Program-made: the position numbers and the translations under genes
Shown: piece after piece, positions 1 to 7,623 of the stretch
Numbering within the stretch: the first letter of the stretch is position 1
Layout of the letters: each line of letters starts with the position of its first letter
Notes under the pieces: model-generated
Told to the model about the DNA's origin: nothing
What the model saw: only the letters and a program-made list of their open reading frames with translations
Database searches by the model: none
Virus record (IMG/VR): IMGVR_UViG_3300035156_000367
Location: 1-24,671 of that record
Reading direction: 5' to 3' (one strand)
Source: a virus
DNA length: 24,671 bases

Positions 1-225
1 GTCCAGACTCTTGCCCTCGACGATGGCTCGGTCGACCGCCGCCGCGAGGTCGGCGAGCAAGTCCGCCTTCTGTGCGCCCGCGACCATGAAGGCCGTGTCG
101 TGCTGCTCGCGCGTGAGGTCATCCCAGCGCTGCGTCGGCACCCGGTGCGCGAGCTTGCCTCGAAAGAACGCGACCTGCTCGCGGAACGGCCGACGCAGAA
201 CGCCCGAGACGGCGCTCTCAGGCAC
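1..225 (-). CDS. Minor head protein, Mu gp30 (F)-like, partial
   Basis: This is the first 75 codons of a phage head morphogenesis protein of the Mu gpF (gp30) family. It runs off the left window edge with no stop. I read it from a GTG at 225 that sits just inside the end of the portal gene (stop 218-220), the same overlap style used throughout this operon. The visible part has motifs such as RPFREQVAFFRGKL and RWDDLTREQHDTAF, which resemble the start of Mu F-like proteins placed directly after a DUF935 portal. In Mu this protein is a minor capsid component needed for head assembly. The assignment rests mainly on gene order and a modest family resemblance. Confidence 0.72.
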   Translation of the reverse strand, partial: MPESAVSGVLRRPFREQVAFFRGKLAHRVPTQRWDDLTREQHDTAFMVAGAQKADLLADLAAAVDRAIVEGKSLD

Positions 226-1813
226 CGTCGTCCTCGACGTCGCTGATCCCGGCCGCGTGCGCCGCGGTGAAGCCCGCCGCGAGCTTGTCGACCAGGCGCG
301 TGGCGTCCAGGCGAGGGTAGGCCGACACGACCATCTCGCGCAGCTCACCTAGCGACCCCGCCGCCTGCATCATCAGCGCGAGCTCGCCGAGCCAGGCGCG
401 CATCTCCGGTTCGGTTTCGCCCGCGAGCCGGTCAGCGATCTGCTCCGCCGGCGAAGGGGCGACGGGCTCGGCCGCCTGGAGCGCGGTCCGCTCCGGCGAT
501 GACGGAGCACCGGGTAGCGGCGGCGTCGTGACGATCGCCGACGACGGTGCGGCCGGAGCCCGCGCCTGGAGCAGCTCGTCGCCGTCGCCCGGCTCGGAAA
601 GCGCGAACTTGTCGCGCACCTCGGCGGCCTTGACCCGAAGGCCCAGCGGCACAAGCTTGTCGAGCGCCTCTGCGAGCTGGATCAGATCCTCCGGCTTCGG
701 CCGCTCGATCTTGATACGGGGGTAGCGCGGCTGCGGGCCGTGTTCGAGCTGGATCCACGGCCGCACCAGATCGCGGTTGAGCGTCGCCGCCAGCGCCTTG
801 CAGTCGGCGGTCTCGATGTCCTCCCGGACGTCGTTGTGGACCTTGTTGCCGCCGTCGCCCAGGCCGCCCGATTTGCTGTCGGTGGTGCCGGTCTGACCCA
901 GCACCGCCTTCGAGATCTGGCGGTCAAGCCAGTCGGCGCGGCGTTCGTACAGGTCGGAGCCCGCGCCAACGTTGGCCGACTCGATGAACTCGATGTCCAT
1001 CCCCTTCGGCACGATCGCGGCCATGTCGCCCGCGATGTTGGCGACGGCGCGGAACAGCGTGCGCCGATCCTCGGCCGAGGCGTTGCTGTCGAACTTGCCG
1101 ATGCGGACCGGCTGGCCGTAGGTCTGCGCGAAGATCGCCCAGTCGCGCTGCGTGAACGCCTTGAACATCCAGCCCCAGGCGGCGATCCGCGCTAGGCCCG
1201 ACCGCACGGGCAGCCCCGACTTGGCCTTCACCGTGTGGCTGATGAACTTGAACGGCTCCAGCGCGATCGACTGCCCGGCCCCGCTCTCGCCGCCGCGGAG
1301 CAGCGGGGTGCGACCGTCCGCCCGGTTGAACTCGAACCAGCGCGGATCCCGCCACTCCAGCCGGGCGGGGCGCCACTGCCCCTCCGACGTGTCCCAGATG
1401 ATCTCGGTGTAGCTGACGCCCTTGCCGACCGCGTCCAGGACGTCGAACGTCTCGTCGGCGAGCTCGTCGCGGTCGAGCCACTCGCGCACCATGTCCGCGA
1501 GCATGACGTCGTGCGCGTCCTCGCTCGCCGCGATCACGCTGACGTCGATCTGCGCCACCGAGCGCTTGCGGGTGCCGAGCACGCCGACGTAATGCGGGTC
1601 GCGCTCCTCGATCAGTTCGGCGAGCTCGAAATAGCGCAACGGGTCGCCCGCGTCCGCCGCGCGAAGGATCTGCGCGAGGCGGAGCGGGTTCAACCCGTCG
1701 GCCGGGTAGCCCGCGATCGGGCTGCGCAGGCCGAACACGGTGGGACCCGCGACCTCCTGCGTCAGCACCTCGCGCCGGATCGGTCGGCCGTGCTGATCCA
1801 CCAGCCCCGTCAT
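218..1813 (-). CDS. Portal protein, Mu gp29-like (DUF935)
   Basis: This 531-residue protein matches the DUF935 portal family (Mu gp29), which forms the ring at the head vertex through which DNA is packaged and leaves. Family-like stretches include LAELIEERDPHYVGVLGTRK near residue 65, YTEIIWDTSEGQWRP near 135, and DWAIFAQTYGQPVRIGKFD near 225. A Pro/Ala-rich stretch follows around residue 420, then a helical C-terminal tail. The ATG at 1813 was chosen because it overlaps the stop of the upstream small membrane gene (ATGA); an in-frame start 18 codons earlier would lie inside that gene. Position between large terminase and gp30 is the standard Mu order. Confidence 0.93.
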   Translation of the reverse strand: MTGLVDQHGRPIRREVLTQEVAGPTVFGLRSPIAGYPADGLNPLRLAQILRAADAGDPLRYFELAELIEERDPHYVGVLGTRKRSVAQIDVSVIAASEDAHDVMLADMVREWLDRDELADETFDVLDAVGKGVSYTEIIWDTSEGQWRPARLEWRDPRWFEFNRADGRTPLLRGGESGAGQSIALEPFKFISHTVKAKSGLPVRSGLARIAAWGWMFKAFTQRDWAIFAQTYGQPVRIGKFDSNASAEDRRTLFRAVANIAGDMAAIVPKGMDIEFIESANVGAGSDLYERRADWLDRQISKAVLGQTGTTDSKSGGLGDGGNKVHNDVREDIETADCKALAATLNRDLVRPWIQLEHGPQPRYPRIKIERPKPEDLIQLAEALDKLVPLGLRVKAAEVRDKFALSEPGDGDELLQARAPAAPSSAIVTTPPLPGAPSSPERTALQAAEPVAPSPAEQIADRLAGETEPEMRAWLGELALMMQAAGSLGELREMVVSAYPRLDATRLVDKLAAGFTAAHAAGISDVEDDGA

Positions 1814-1947
1814 CGCACCCGTCCCCGTCCGTTCAAATAGCCGATTAAGAAGGCAAAGAAGGCCCAAAGAAGCCTGCCGCGGCGATTTCGGGTCCCCTGG
1901 GCCCCGGCGGTGATCCGAGCGCCTCCTGACGCGAAAATCGAGGTCAT
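1810..1947 (-). CDS. Small membrane protein between terminase and portal
   Basis: This is a 45-residue protein, too short for most gene callers. It is supported by a start codon that overlaps the terminase stop (ATGA at 1944-1947) and a stop that overlaps the portal start (ATGA at 1810-1813). It has a basic N-terminal half (TRNRRGRLL) followed by a hydrophobic stretch, LLWAFFAFLIGYL, that could span the inner membrane, and a basic tail. I do not recognise a family. Perfect coupling on both sides argues that it is translated. It could also be a spacer that simply keeps translation coupled from terminase to portal. Confidence 0.6.
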   Translation of the reverse strand: MTSIFASGGARITAGAQGTRNRRGRLLWAFFAFLIGYLNGRGRVR

Positions 1948-3605
1948 CGCACGACCGCCCCGAGCGGCGGGGTCCACCAGCTGCGCAGGTCGCCGCCGGC
2001 GTCCGAGAACGGGCTCGATCCCGAGCCGTCCGCGAACGGGCTCCCGCCCGCGGGCGTCACCGCCTCGTAGCCGTATTCGGCCGCGCCCTGGCGCGACGCG
2101 AACCAGGCGAGCATCCCCGCGATCGCGGTGTCGCCGTGCCGGGTCAGCCCGTCCTCGCCCTTGTAGCGCATGTCGTCGGGGACCTTCACCACGCCGCCGA
2201 CGTACTGGAGCGCCTGGTGATCGCGGATCACGTCCTCGTCGGCCGCGACGGTCAGCGTGCGGTCGCCGAACGCCTCCACGTAGGCGGCGCCGTTCGCCCG
2301 GTACCATTCGACCGACAGCTTGATTTCGCTGACCCGCTCGCCGTAGCGCTGGCGGCTCACCTCGGCGATGTACGCGCCGTTGCCGGTCGCGTCGAACGCG
2401 CCGTGGCCGTAGCGCGGCAAGCGGTCCTGGACGAAGAACAGCACGTCCCGCTGCATCTCGAACGGGACGTTGCGCATCTCCAGCACCAGCCGGGCGCGCC
2501 GCACCAGGTCGCGGCCGAGCTCGGTGACGATCGTGCCCGCGGCGTCGCCGGTGCGCGCGAAGTCGGAGCCGAGGTCGTGGCGCCGATCGCCATCGAGCCC
2601 GGCGAGCAGGGGCAGGAGCTTTTCGCGGCAGAAGTCGCGGACGACCGCGTCGCGGACCGCAGGCTCGGCCGACTTGACGCTGTCGGGCAGCAGCCAGCGG
2701 ACGACGGGCACCGTCCGGTCGGCCACGGCCTCGATTGCCACCCGCGTCAGCGCCGCGCCTTCCGCGTCGGCCGGGATCGCATCGAGCTCCTGGTGCATCT
2801 GCGCGGTGCGCGCGCCGTATGCGCCGCGGATCTTCGCTTCCCACTCCGCCTCGGCCTCAGGTGACCAGGCTTTGCCGCGGAGCAGGCAGACCCGCTTGAA
2901 AAGGCCGTTAGCGACGGACTTCGCGAACGGAATGAAGTGGAGCGAGAAGGGGACCTTGCCGGCCTTCGCCTCGCGGATCAGCTCGTTGAACGGGTTGAGC
3001 ACGCCGTTGTGGGTCGAGATCACGCGGATGCGGCCGCCCCAGATCAACAGCGCGTTGACCGCGTCGAGCACCGCACGCACGTCGGTGTGGAACGCGGCCT
3101 CGTCGATCACGACGACGCCCTGGAGCCCGCGGATGTTCTCCGGCCGGGACGATAGTGCCTCGACGCGGAAGCCGCTGGCGAAGCGCACGCGGTAGCCCGA
3201 GATCATCCGCGAGGTGCCGTCGGGAAGCTGATCCTCGAACAGGAACTCTTCGAAGTCGGTCAGTTCCTTCGCGACGATCCTGGCGAAGTGCGCGACGTAG
3301 CCGATGAACTCGCGGCCCTTGTCCTTGGTGTCGCCGATGTAGAACACGTTGTCGCCGCCTGCCGAGCGCGCGGAGGCGGCAATCAGCGTGTCGTCGAGCG
3401 CCTCGGCGTAGGTGATCCCGCACCGCCGCCCCTTCTCGCCGAGCTTCAGGTCCGCCTTGTCCTCCAGCCATTCCAGCTGATGCTGCATCAGGATGCCGGC
3501 GGCGAGCGGATCGTGGTCGGCAGGCAGATCGCCACCGCGCGGCAAGTCCGCGGGCAGCTGCCCGGGCTCGCGCGACAGCACGGGTGCCATCGCGACCTCG
3601 CTCAT
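1944..3605 (-). CDS. Large terminase subunit, Mu gp28-like
   Basis: This is the 553-residue packaging motor and nuclease of a Mu-like phage. The ATPase half has a Walker A-like segment EKGRRCGIT at residues 57-65 and a Walker B VVVIDEA at 164-170, followed by a coupling motif ISTHNG near 196-201. The nuclease half carries acidic residues in expected settings: D348 in GSDFARTGD, D405 in FDATGNG and D492 in GDTAIAG. Length fits the family. The ATG at 3605 overlaps the stop of the preceding gene (ATGA). In Mu, gp28 with the small subunit gp27 cuts and packages integrated phage DNA together with flanking host DNA. Confidence 0.93.
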   Translation of the reverse strand: MSEVAMAPVLSREPGQLPADLPRGGDLPADHDPLAAGILMQHQLEWLEDKADLKLGEKGRRCGITYAEALDDTLIAASARSAGGDNVFYIGDTKDKGREFIGYVAHFARIVAKELTDFEEFLFEDQLPDGTSRMISGYRVRFASGFRVEALSSRPENIRGLQGVVVIDEAAFHTDVRAVLDAVNALLIWGGRIRVISTHNGVLNPFNELIREAKAGKVPFSLHFIPFAKSVANGLFKRVCLLRGKAWSPEAEAEWEAKIRGAYGARTAQMHQELDAIPADAEGAALTRVAIEAVADRTVPVVRWLLPDSVKSAEPAVRDAVVRDFCREKLLPLLAGLDGDRRHDLGSDFARTGDAAGTIVTELGRDLVRRARLVLEMRNVPFEMQRDVLFFVQDRLPRYGHGAFDATGNGAYIAEVSRQRYGERVSEIKLSVEWYRANGAAYVEAFGDRTLTVAADEDVIRDHQALQYVGGVVKVPDDMRYKGEDGLTRHGDTAIAGMLAWFASRQGAAEYGYEAVTPAGGSPFADGSGSSPFSDAGGDLRSWWTPPLGAVVR

Positions 3606-3856
3606 GCCGCTTTCCCCGCGAGCAGATCCCGGGCCAAGGCGGCGATAAGCGACGGCGCATAGAGTTCAGCGGCTAGGCGGTAGGAGTCTTGGGCGTCGTC
3701 GGCTTGCGGGGAGGGCACTCCGTGCTGGGAGATTGCCTCCGAGAACCCAAGAAGCGATCTCGTGAAGGCTTTCACCTGGTGAGGCATGGGATCGCGGCTC
3801 ACCGGCTCCAACCCGGCAAGCACCCGCAGTTCGTCGACAGAGAACGGCGAACTCAC
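3602..3856 (-). CDS. Hypothetical protein between terminase subunits (84 aa)
   Basis: This 84-residue protein is read from a GTG at 3856 that overlaps the previous stop (GTGA), and it ends in ATGA overlap with the large terminase. It contains SVDELRVLAGLEPVSRDPMP near the N-terminus and an alpha-helical, Ala-rich C-terminus ending in ARDLLAGKAA. I recognise no domain. Its place between the two terminase subunits suggests a role in packaging, but that is inference from context only. Confidence 0.65.
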   Translation of the reverse strand: MSSPFSVDELRVLAGLEPVSRDPMPHQVKAFTRSLLGFSEAISQHGVPSPQADDAQDSYRLAAELYAPSLIAALARDLLAGKAA

Positions 3857-4254
3857 TGCTGCAATCCAGCCATCATCAGCAGCTCGTCTTCCCCGACCAC
3901 CCGCTTCTGCCCGTCCGGCAGGACGAGGAGGTAGGTGAGGATACGGCGGCAAGGCTCGACGAGGACGCCGTCACGCCCCCAGAGCACTAAAGTTGCCTCG
4001 AAGGTCCGGTCCACCGCGGCCCGCGCATCGACCGAGAATAGCTCCAGCACATCCTCGCAGGTCGACAGCCCGTCCCCGTGGCGACGATCCAGCAGGCTCC
4101 ACAGGTGTCGGCAAACCCGCTTGAGCAACCACACCTGCTGCTCGGGCGGCATGTCAGACACGGTCGTAAGCGACGCGGCCGCGCGCGCGCGCGACCGCGC
4201 GAGCTCGACCGTCTCACGTCGTACCTTGGGCGCAGGACGCCGGGACTGCGTCAC
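3853..4254 (-). CDS. Hypothetical protein downstream of small terminase (133 aa)
   Basis: This 133-residue protein starts at a GTG (4254) overlapping the end of the small terminase gene, and its stop overlaps the next GTG. The N-terminus is basic (QSRRPAPKVRRETVELARSRAR), the middle is helical with MPPEQQVWLLKRVCRHLW, and the C-terminus has RILTYLLVLPDGQKRVVGEDELL. The basic start would suit nucleic-acid contact. I recognise no family. It sits in the packaging block and has no obvious Mu equivalent between gp27 and gp28. Confidence 0.65.
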   Translation of the reverse strand: MTQSRRPAPKVRRETVELARSRARAAASLTTVSDMPPEQQVWLLKRVCRHLWSLLDRRHGDGLSTCEDVLELFSVDARAAVDRTFEATLVLWGRDGVLVEPCRRILTYLLVLPDGQKRVVGEDELLMMAGLQQ

Positions 4255-4823
4255 TGCCGCACCCCCAACACGTCGCGCCGGATCTGCGCGACGCGATCGG
4301 CGCTGAGCCCCGCCTCGCGCGCCGACTCGGTCGCTGTGTCCGCAGCCTTCTCGACGGTCGCCTTCACCTGCTCCTCCAGCTTGCGCCGGTGGTCGGCGGA
4401 CGTCTTCTGCGCAGCGACAGCCGAGCCGAGCGCACGCGACAGCTCCATGATTTCCTTGGGGCCGAGATCGCCTTCGAGCGACTCGTAGATCGCGACCTTC
4501 AGCATCTCGGCCACCGCCACCGTCACCTGGTCGGCGCCGTCTGTGCCGAGTCCTGCGACGACGTCGCTGGTAATCGCCCGGACTTCGTCCAGGCGGCGGA
4601 ACTGGATGGCCTTGCGCACCGACCAGCGGCTGAAGGCCGACTTGCTGACCGCGGCGATGCCGCGATCGGCGAGCCGCGCGTTGAACGCGTCGACGATCGC
4701 CTTCTGCGGCATCGCGCGCTCGCGCAGCTGCTCCAGCGCCCAGATGATGTCGGGTTCGGCGTCGTCGGGCAGCAGGTCGATCGACGACAGCCGCCCGCGA
4801 CCTTCGCGGCGATCATCGGTCAT
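4251..4823 (-). CDS. Small terminase subunit, Mu gp27-like (DUF3486)
   Basis: This 190-residue protein fits the DUF3486 family (Mu gp27), the small terminase of transposable phages, which recognises phage DNA for packaging. The N-terminus has the family-like RGRLSSIDLLPDDAEPDIIWAL, then a helix-turn-helix region with QKAIVDAFNARLADRGI and VSKSAFSRW (residues about 45-70). The C-terminal half is a long helical stretch with LEEQVKATVEKAADTA. The start at 4823 (TGATG overlap with the upstream 45-residue gene) was preferred over an in-frame start 9 codons earlier. Gene order gp27, two small genes, gp28, gp29 matches Mu except for the inserted genes. Confidence 0.9.
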   Translation of the reverse strand: MTDDRREGRGRLSSIDLLPDDAEPDIIWALEQLRERAMPQKAIVDAFNARLADRGIAAVSKSAFSRWSVRKAIQFRRLDEVRAITSDVVAGLGTDGADQVTVAVAEMLKVAIYESLEGDLGPKEIMELSRALGSAVAAQKTSADHRRKLEEQVKATVEKAADTATESAREAGLSADRVAQIRRDVLGVRQ

Positions 4824-4960
4824 CACAGCCGATCCTTGAAGTGGTCCCACCTGGTCTTCGGCTTCGGCGCAGTTGAGCGATCCAACGCGTCGGCGATTCG
4901 GGCGAACTGGCGATTACGCTCCTGTTCGATCGCGCGTCCCTGCCGCTGCGCATCGGTCAC
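4823..4960 (-). CDS. Small charged hypothetical protein (45 aa)
   Basis: This 45-residue ORF runs from a GTG at 4960 to a stop that overlaps the small terminase start (TGATG). It fills an otherwise empty gap exactly and is rich in Arg and Gln (AQRQGRAIEQERNRQFARI), so it probably folds as one charged helix with a basic tail. No family is recognised. The neat end-to-end fit with both neighbours is the main support. Confidence 0.55.
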   Translation of the reverse strand: MTDAQRQGRAIEQERNRQFARIADALDRSTAPKPKTRWDHFKDRL

Positions 4961-4963
4961 GGG

Positions 4964-5182
4964 CTATCGCTTCTCGGCTGCGGCGAGCGTCGCGTCCAGC
5001 CGGTCCGCCGCGGCGAGAGCGTCCGCGTGGATCGCGTCGCGCTCGGCGCGATCGGCGCTGCTCAGGATGCCCGGCGTGCGCGCAGCCGCCGCCTTGACCT
5101 CAGCGGCAAAGGCGAGACCCGACGCGATCAGACCCGGCGCGTCGAGCCGCGAGGCGAAGTCGAAGAGCTTAGTAAAGTCCAT
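4964..5182 (-). CDS. Hypothetical helical protein (72 aa)
   Basis: This 72-residue Ala-rich protein starts at an ATG one base after the stop of the lipoprotein gene. The sequence opens with MDFTKLFDFASRLDAPGL and continues as a helix with regularly spaced Asp/Glu and Arg (DRAERDAIHADALAAADRLD), suggesting a coiled coil. No membrane segment or known domain is visible. It belongs to the stretch between the lysis genes and the terminase, where Mu also has small genes of unknown function. Confidence 0.65.
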   Translation of the reverse strand: MDFTKLFDFASRLDAPGLIASGLAFAAEVKAAAARTPGILSSADRAERDAIHADALAAADRLDATLAAAEKR

Positions 5183-5183
5183 C

Positions 5184-5570
5184 TCAGCGCCCTCCCAACA
5201 GGCTGTTGAGGCTGTCGGAGATCCCGAACAGCCGGGTCGCGATCCGCGCACGCTCGGCGGTGTCCGCTACCGCCTTGCCGCGGACGAGCAGATCGCGCGC
5301 CTGGCTGTTCCAGCCGCGCACCCGCGTTGCGGCGGCGCCGCGGATCAGCCCGGCATCGACCAGCCTCGCCACCCCGTTCGCGGCCGTCGTGTAGGTCAGC
5401 TCGGCCACCGCGAACGCCCGTTCGCCCGTCAGGATGACGGTGTCCGCCTTGGCGATCACCCCCTCGACCGGTGCTTGCGGCGTCGAAGCCGTCACGGGCG
5501 CGGTGGTCGCAGCCTGTGGCGCACACGCGGCCATCGCCAGCGCGCCGTAGATCATCATCAAACGCTTCAT
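5184..5570 (-). CDS. Putative outer-membrane lipoprotein
   Basis: This 128-residue protein has a lipoprotein-type leader: basic start MKRL, hydrophobic core MMIYGALAMAA, and a lipobox-like MAAC with Cys16. A Thr/Ala/Pro-rich linker follows (residues 17-35), then a helical domain to the end. Tandem ATGs occur at 5573 and 5570; the AAGGAG ribosome site lies 6 bases before the second, so I prefer 5570. The gene is close to the endolysin and holin, so it could be an outer-membrane spanin that helps disrupt the outer membrane. That is inference: at 128 residues it is longer than a typical Rz1, and no Rz-like partner is certain. Confidence 0.72.
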   Translation of the reverse strand: MKRLMMIYGALAMAACAPQAATTAPVTASTPQAPVEGVIAKADTVILTGERAFAVAELTYTTAANGVARLVDAGLIRGAAATRVRGWNSQARDLLVRGKAVADTAERARIATRLFGISDSLNSLLGGR

Positions 5571-5583
5571 CATCCGCTCCTTC

Positions 5584-5880
5584 TCAAGCCTCGTCTGCCG
5601 GGCGAGCAACGCCCTCGATCATCCCGCGCCGGTCGACGTGGTCTCGCCCGGCTTGCCGCAGCGTGGCGACGAACACCGTGCCGATCTCCTCGACCTTGAC
5701 CGCGTCGAGCTCGGCGAGGCGGCGCAGCTGAGTGCGCACCCAGTCACGCGACCTCCGCACGCCCTGCGCGTCGAGCACGCGGGTGAGCACTAGGTCGTTG
5801 GACCGGCCGTCCAGCTGATCCGCGAGCTCGCGCAGGATCATCAGGCGCGCGAACCCCGCGATCGCGTCCGGCGCGCTCAC
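5584..5880 (-). CDS. Mu gp26-like winged-helix protein, copy 2
   Basis: This 98-residue protein appears to belong to the small Mu gp26-like family (often annotated as VpaChn25_0724-type phage proteins). It reads as a winged helix: ARLMILRELADQL at the start, SRDWVRTQLRRLAELDAVKV as recognition helix and wing, and a C-terminal TLRQAGRDHVDRRGMIEGV. It lines up along its length with the gene immediately upstream, which points to a tandem duplication. Start and stop follow the operon pattern, with ATGA-type overlap at 5877-5880. The function in Mu phages is not established; DNA binding is inferred from the fold. Confidence 0.78.
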   Translation of the reverse strand: MSAPDAIAGFARLMILRELADQLDGRSNDLVLTRVLDAQGVRRSRDWVRTQLRRLAELDAVKVEEIGTVFVATLRQAGRDHVDRRGMIEGVARPADEA

Positions 5881-6191
5881 CGGCCGGGCCCCGGACGCTG
5901 CACACCATCGACCGCCGCCCGGCCGAGCGCGACGTCGACGCCGCGTTCGCGCGCCACTGCGACCATCAGCGTGTCGCTGGCACGCCGAATCTGGATCAGT
6001 CCCTGCTCATCCAGCCAGCCGAGCTGAGTGCGCAGCTGGTCGCGGGTTACGGGCAGGCCGACTGACTCGATCGTCTGCGCGAGCACGCTGTCGTTCGCCG
6101 AATAGTTCGGCGACTCGACCAGCGCGCGCAGCCCCGTCAGGCGCACGTGACCCATCGTGAAGTCGTAGAAATCGGGCTTGGCGCCGCTCAT
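5877..6191 (-). CDS. Mu gp26-like winged-helix protein, copy 1
   Basis: This 104-residue protein is the first of two adjacent gp26-like genes. Shared landmarks with its neighbour include R-L-x-x-L-R-x-L near residue 17, TRDQLRTQLGWLDEQGLIQI around residues 49-68, and a C-terminal RGVDVALGRAAVDGVQRP. The pattern of an RTQL helix followed by a short beta wing suggests a winged helix-turn-helix. It starts in ATGA overlap with the gp25-like gene. In Mu the equivalent gene lies just before the small terminase; here four more small genes intervene. Confidence 0.78.
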   Translation of the reverse strand: MSGAKPDFYDFTMGHVRLTGLRALVESPNYSANDSVLAQTIESVGLPVTRDQLRTQLGWLDEQGLIQIRRASDTLMVAVARERGVDVALGRAAVDGVQRPGPGR

Positions 6192-6559
6192 CCCCGGTCC
6201 TTTCGCGCCGCAAAGGCGTCTGCGATGAAGAAGTGCTGGAGCCGGTCGACCGCGCCCCAGGTCCGCTCGGTCAGCCCGCGGTCTCCCGCCAGCTCCAGCC
6301 GGATCGCGGCGATGCTCTTGTTGGTCTCGCCCGCGGCGTCCGCGACCGCGACCACTGCGCGCTCGACCGCGGCGATCTGCACGCCTTGGGCGTCCAGCTT
6401 CTGACCTTGCTCGGCCACCTTGAGCTCAAGCATGTCCATCCGCCTTGCCAGTTTGCCGGTGCCGACCGGATTGGCCTGCCCCGCGCGGTGTGCCGCCCAG
6501 AGCACCAGCGCGACGATCGCGACGGTGATGAACCAGTCTGTTGCAGTCAGCGAACTCAC
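6188..6559 (-). CDS. DUF2730 (Mu gp25-like) membrane-anchored coiled-coil protein
   Basis: This 123-residue protein has an N-terminal membrane helix (WFITVAIVALVLWAA, residues about 9-23), then a predicted coiled coil (MDMLELKVAEQGQKLDAQGVQ and onward) and a C-terminal RTWGAVDRLQHFFI. This layout and the position right after the holin fit DUF2730, the Mu gp25 family. The start is a GTG at 6559 overlapping the holin stop (GTGA). A membrane anchor plus periplasmic coiled coil is also the layout of inner-membrane spanins, so a lysis role is possible but unproven. Confidence 0.75.
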   Translation of the reverse strand: MSSLTATDWFITVAIVALVLWAAHRAGQANPVGTGKLARRMDMLELKVAEQGQKLDAQGVQIAAVERAVVAVADAAGETNKSIAAIRLELAGDRGLTERTWGAVDRLQHFFIADAFAARKDRG

Positions 6560-6981
6560 GCGCGGGGCCCTTCGTCAGTGGGGTCGGATACGGCGGGGCC
6601 GGGGGCGGGATCGTCGAAGACGGGGTCCACGCGCTTGGCGGTCAGCCGCTCGGCAACGCGCTCGCCCAACGTGCGCATGGCGCCGCGGGTCTGCGCCGCG
6701 ATCGTCTGAAAGATCGTGATCCCTGAAAAGCCGATGCCGATCGACCAGCCGAGCACGACCAGGGGCCGCTGGCCCGTAGCAATCGTGATCCCGACCGAAA
6801 GCAGCACACCCGCCGCGATTACGCTCGCCTGACGCTGGAGCGGCAGCGGCGGGGACGAGATCGGCGCCATCATATGGCCAAGCGCCACGCCCGCGACCCC
6901 GAAGAGCGCGGCGAGCACGGGCACTTGAACGCCCCACCAGATCACGGTCTCAGGTCCAGGGATGACGATTGTCCGGTTCAT
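6556..6981 (-). CDS. Putative holin
   Basis: This 141-residue protein shows three likely membrane helices: residues about 13-37 (VIWWGVQVPVLAALFGVAGV), 52-70 (SVIAAGVLLSVGITIA) and 74-95 (VVLGWSIGIGFSGITIF). A charged, proline-containing cytoplasmic tail follows. Its ATG at 6981 overlaps the endolysin stop. Holins form the inner-membrane lesion that times lysis. The topology and the tight linkage to the endolysin support the call; holin families are too diverse for me to name one with confidence. Confidence 0.75.
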   Translation of the reverse strand: MNRTIVIPGPETVIWWGVQVPVLAALFGVAGVALGHMMAPISSPPLPLQRQASVIAAGVLLSVGITIATGQRPLVVLGWSIGIGFSGITIFQTIAAQTRGAMRTLGERVAERLTAKRVDPVFDDPAPGPAVSDPTDEGPRA

Positions 6982-7559
6982 GCACGCCGCCCGAAGCGCG
7001 CCTTCAGCATCTCGGTCATCCGGCCGAACCAGCCGTAGGTGAACGCCTCGTTGGCGGGCCGCGCCTCGCAGATTTCGATATAGCGGGCACCGCGAAGCGA
7101 GCGGATCGCCTCCAGCAGCCGGTCCGCGCCTTCAGCGCCCCGCCGGCCCTGAAAGAGCGCAAGGGCGCGCATCGTCGCCGCGCCGATCGCACCGTCAACG
7201 GGGACGTCCGGGTAGTGTGCACCACCCGAATTCAGCGCGTTCAGCGAGCGCTGGAGAAAGGTTGCAGCGACGCCCACGCCCATGTTGACGCCGATGTCGA
7301 ACAGCTCAGCCGCGACGTCCGGATAGTGCTGCGCGACCAGGAAGAAGCCCGGACGCTCCCAGTAGATCACCCGGTAGATCGCCCCGGCGGCGCTGCGCGG
7401 CAAGTCGCGCATGTCGCCACGGTAGCCGTTGGCGCGCGCGACCTGCTCCGTCACGCCCCAGCGGGTCGGCCCGCCTTTGTCTGCGGGGTGGTTCGAATAG
7501 CCGCCCTCGCGGCCTATGACGGCATCGATCAGCCCGTCGATGATGGTGGGAGTCGCCAT
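6978..7559 (-). CDS. Endolysin, glycoside hydrolase 108 type
   Basis: This 193-residue protein is a peptidoglycan-cleaving enzyme of the GH108 family with a C-terminal PG_binding_3-type region. The catalytic Glu is E18 in GREGGYSNHPADKGGPTRWG, a signature of the family. The C-terminal half has VPVDGAIGAATMRALALF and ends in YGWFGRMTEML. No signal peptide or SAR helix is visible, so export would depend on the holin in the next gene. The ATG at 7559 has an AAGG about 10 bases upstream. Lysis genes directly after the Mor-type activator match the Mu layout. Confidence 0.92.
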   Translation of the reverse strand: MATPTIIDGLIDAVIGREGGYSNHPADKGGPTRWGVTEQVARANGYRGDMRDLPRSAAGAIYRVIYWERPGFFLVAQHYPDVAAELFDIGVNMGVGVAATFLQRSLNALNSGGAHYPDVPVDGAIGAATMRALALFQGRRGAEGADRLLEAIRSLRGARYIEICEARPANEAFTYGWFGRMTEMLKARFGRRA

Positions 7560-7597
7560 GATTTGACGACCTTGCCGTGGGCGCGATCCCGGAAGCA

Positions 7598-7615
7598 TGC
7601 CCGCCTTGGCGGGCA
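7598..7615. promoter_or_regulatory. Perfect 8-bp-arm palindrome before the lysis genes
   Basis: TGCCCGCC and GGCGGGCA form a perfect dyad with a 2-base centre in the short gap between the mor-like gene and the endolysin. It could be a hairpin that slows transcription, or the dyad recognised by the Mor-type activator at a middle promoter, since Mor in Mu binds a dyad just upstream of its promoter. No T-run follows on the minus strand, so a classical terminator is unlikely. Confidence 0.4.
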
Positions 7616-7623
7616 AGGAACGA

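Noticed and set aside
7598-7615. Palindrome considered as an intrinsic terminator after the mor-like gene
   Set aside because: No T-run follows on the minus strand and its 2-base centre is poor for a hairpin; kept only as a regulatory dyad candidate.
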